Positions 6,659 to 7,145 of a stretch of 7,145 nt of DNA are shown one piece after another. Source of the stretch: Candidatus Sericytochromatia bacterium (GTDB lineage: Bacteria > Cyanobacteriota > Sericytochromatia > UBA7694); NCBI GenBank assembly GCA_913773825.1, contig CAJYHH010000818.1, positions 1 through 7,145 on the forward strand, in the 5' to 3' direction. Both the position numbers and the translations under genes were made by a program. The notes under the pieces were generated by a model. It was not told the DNA's origin. It did not search any database and saw only the letters and a program-made list of their open reading frames with translations. The stretch's first letter is position 1, and each line of letters starts with the position of its first letter.

Positions 6659-6674
6659 GCCTGTAAAATCAGGC
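6659..6674 (-). terminator. Hairpin at the stop of the possible peptide gene
   Basis: GCCTG (6659-6663) and CAGGC (6670-6674) form a perfect 5-bp GC-rich stem with a 6-nt A/T loop. The TGA stop of the minus-strand peptide frame (6671-6669) falls at the loop and stem edge. There is no U-run, so termination is uncertain. Confidence 0.25.
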
Positions 6675-6770
6675 TTCAGGTAGGGTGTCGACTAAGCGTT
6701 CGATATCTTCTGGGGTCAGGACAGGAAGCTGAATAGAGACAGAATCAGCGGGAATCTTGGTTTGTAACAT
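6669..6770 (-). CDS. Possible small peptide gene, 33 residues (up to 57 from TTG 6842)
   Basis: I recognise no family. From ATG 6770 the frame encodes 33 residues, ending SIQLPVLTPEDIERLVDTLPEA, a soluble acidic tail that resembles a folded protein's C-terminal helix more than random translation. AAGGTGG lies upstream with 10 nt between its end and the ATG. The same frame stays open without a stop to TTG 6842, adding a segment with IIYHSLHGIHHARVWQKGG; an in-frame TAA stops it just beyond. So it could be a 57-residue protein, a 33-residue protein, or the 3' remnant of a longer lost gene. Codon choice (GAA, CTG, ACC, GCC, CGC) is like its neighbours. It is shorter than usual gene-calling limits, and no homology can be claimed. 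Confidence 0.3.
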   Translation of the reverse strand: MLQTKIPADSVSIQLPVLTPEDIERLVDTLPEA

Positions 6771-6855
6771 CTGAAAAAGGCCACCTTTCTGCCACACTCT
6801 AGCATGATGAATCCCGTGTAAACTGTGATAGATGATCGCCAAGGACTTTTAATTA

Positions 6856-6904
6856 AGAGCCCTAGAAGAGCCTTAAAAGAACCCACAGGAGAACCGATAG
6901 AACC
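6856..6904 (+). repeat. Five phased AGARCC hexamers before the truncated gene
   Basis: AGAGCC at 6856 and 6867, and AGAACC at 6878, 6890 and 6899, give start-to-start spacings of 11, 11, 12 and 9 nt, ending 1 nt before the ATG at 6906. The first two copies are longer (AAGAGCC). Such helical phasing is typical of arrays bound by a protein on one DNA face, or the array could act in the mRNA leader, since the last copies flank the AGGAGA ribosome site. Confidence 0.45.
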
Positions 6905-6905
6905 T

Positions 6906-7145
6906 ATGCAAGCTCTCACTATCCATCCCGAAACTTCACCACAAGACGCTTATGAAATGCTGGTGCGCTCAATTGCCGAATCCCGCCAGAACATCGGCCA
7001 GAGCTTTTTTACGCTTGGCCAGTCATTGGCTTATATCAAAGATAATGAACTCTATAAAGTGGGTGGCTTTAAAACCTTTTTTGCGTTTTTACGCGATCCA
7101 CGTGTAGACATTGCAGCTGCTGATGCTGAGCGCTTTATGACCGTT
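6906..7145 (+). CDS. Hypothetical protein, 3' end cut off by the window edge
   Basis: Eighty codons are visible with no stop, so the gene continues beyond the window. The visible part is soluble and mostly helical: MQALTIHPETSPQDAYEML, then helices around SIAESRQNIGQSFFTLG and SLAYIKDNELYK, then VGGFKTFFAFLRDPRVDIAAADAERFM. The pattern 'LY..GGF.+F..FL' followed by a helix with AAADAERF resembles the N-terminal helical part of some plasmid- or phage-type DNA-binding regulators, but I cannot name a family. ATG 6906 is chosen; AGGAGA (6887-6892) is 13 nt upstream, rather far. An in-frame GTG at 6825 would give a longer protein, but would make the AGARCC array coding. A TAA at 6819-6821 bounds the frame. 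Confidence 0.7.
   Translation, partial: MQALTIHPETSPQDAYEMLVRSIAESRQNIGQSFFTLGQSLAYIKDNELYKVGGFKTFFAFLRDPRVDIAAADAERFMTV

Larger units (their letters stand above)
6588..6905. other. Intergenic stretch between the MetOD1 operon and the truncated gene
   Basis: This 318-nt stretch between divergent genes has no long gene. It contains a short GCGAA/TTCGC stem (6634-6638 with 6647-6651), a GCCTG/CAGGC hairpin (6659-6674), a possible short minus-strand peptide gene (6669-6770, extendable to 6842) and a phased AGARCC array (6856-6904). I see no RNA gene or mobile element in it. No convincing promoter for the downstream plus-strand gene was found. Confidence 0.5.

Noticed and set aside
6716..6919. 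67-codon minus-strand frame opposite the start of the truncated gene
   Set aside because: It overlaps the ATG region of the plus-strand gene, has a biased, low-complexity hydrophobic tail, and competes with a more protein-like minus-strand frame (6669-6842).

Overview
This is a 7.1 kb bacterial chromosomal segment dominated by signalling genes. The coding sequences have intermediate base composition and compact spacing. Three of the starts I use are GTG and two further small frames have only non-ATG or ambiguous starts. I see no insertion sequence, tRNA, rRNA or CRISPR array. No marker gene fixes the taxon. The mix of a B12-binding radical SAM enzyme, a methanogen-output-domain (MetOD1/V4R-like) protein, a phytobacterial-style PAS-GAF kinase and a REC-EAL regulator would suit an environmental bacterium, possibly from a little-cultured phylum, but that is inference only.

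Layout. Positions 1-395 (+): a promoter-like element (104-133), a very small gene with a proline-rich tail (185-331), then a 64-nt gap. Positions 396-2315 (+): a large B12-binding radical SAM protein whose last 180 or so residues look like a decayed class I methyltransferase domain. Positions 2316-2534: an intergenic stretch with an extended -10 promoter and a leader that can close on itself through a perfect 9-bp helix just upstream of the next start. Positions 2535-4238 (+): a response regulator with an intact receiver, a ruined GGDEF domain and a complete EAL (c-di-GMP phosphodiesterase) active site. Positions 4239-4280: a short convergent gap with two hairpins. On the minus strand, 6529 down to 4281 is a two-gene operon: a three-cysteine MetOD1-type putative sensor (6529-5948) followed 17 nt later by a soluble PAS-GAF histidine kinase (5930-4281). 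Upstream of this operon lie a perfect 8+4+8 palindrome over an extended -10 and a perfect 10-bp tandem repeat. Positions 6588-6905 hold a possible 33-57 residue minus-strand peptide gene and a phased array of five AGARCC hexamers. The array leads into a plus-strand gene (6906 onward) cut off by the window edge.

How it may work together (inference): the MetOD1 protein could sense a ligand, metal or redox state and influence the co-transcribed kinase. The kinase has no receiver or output of its own, and the converging REC-EAL phosphodiesterase has no kinase of its own, so the two are natural candidates for a split two-component system controlling c-di-GMP. The radical SAM enzyme has no obvious functional link to this circuit.
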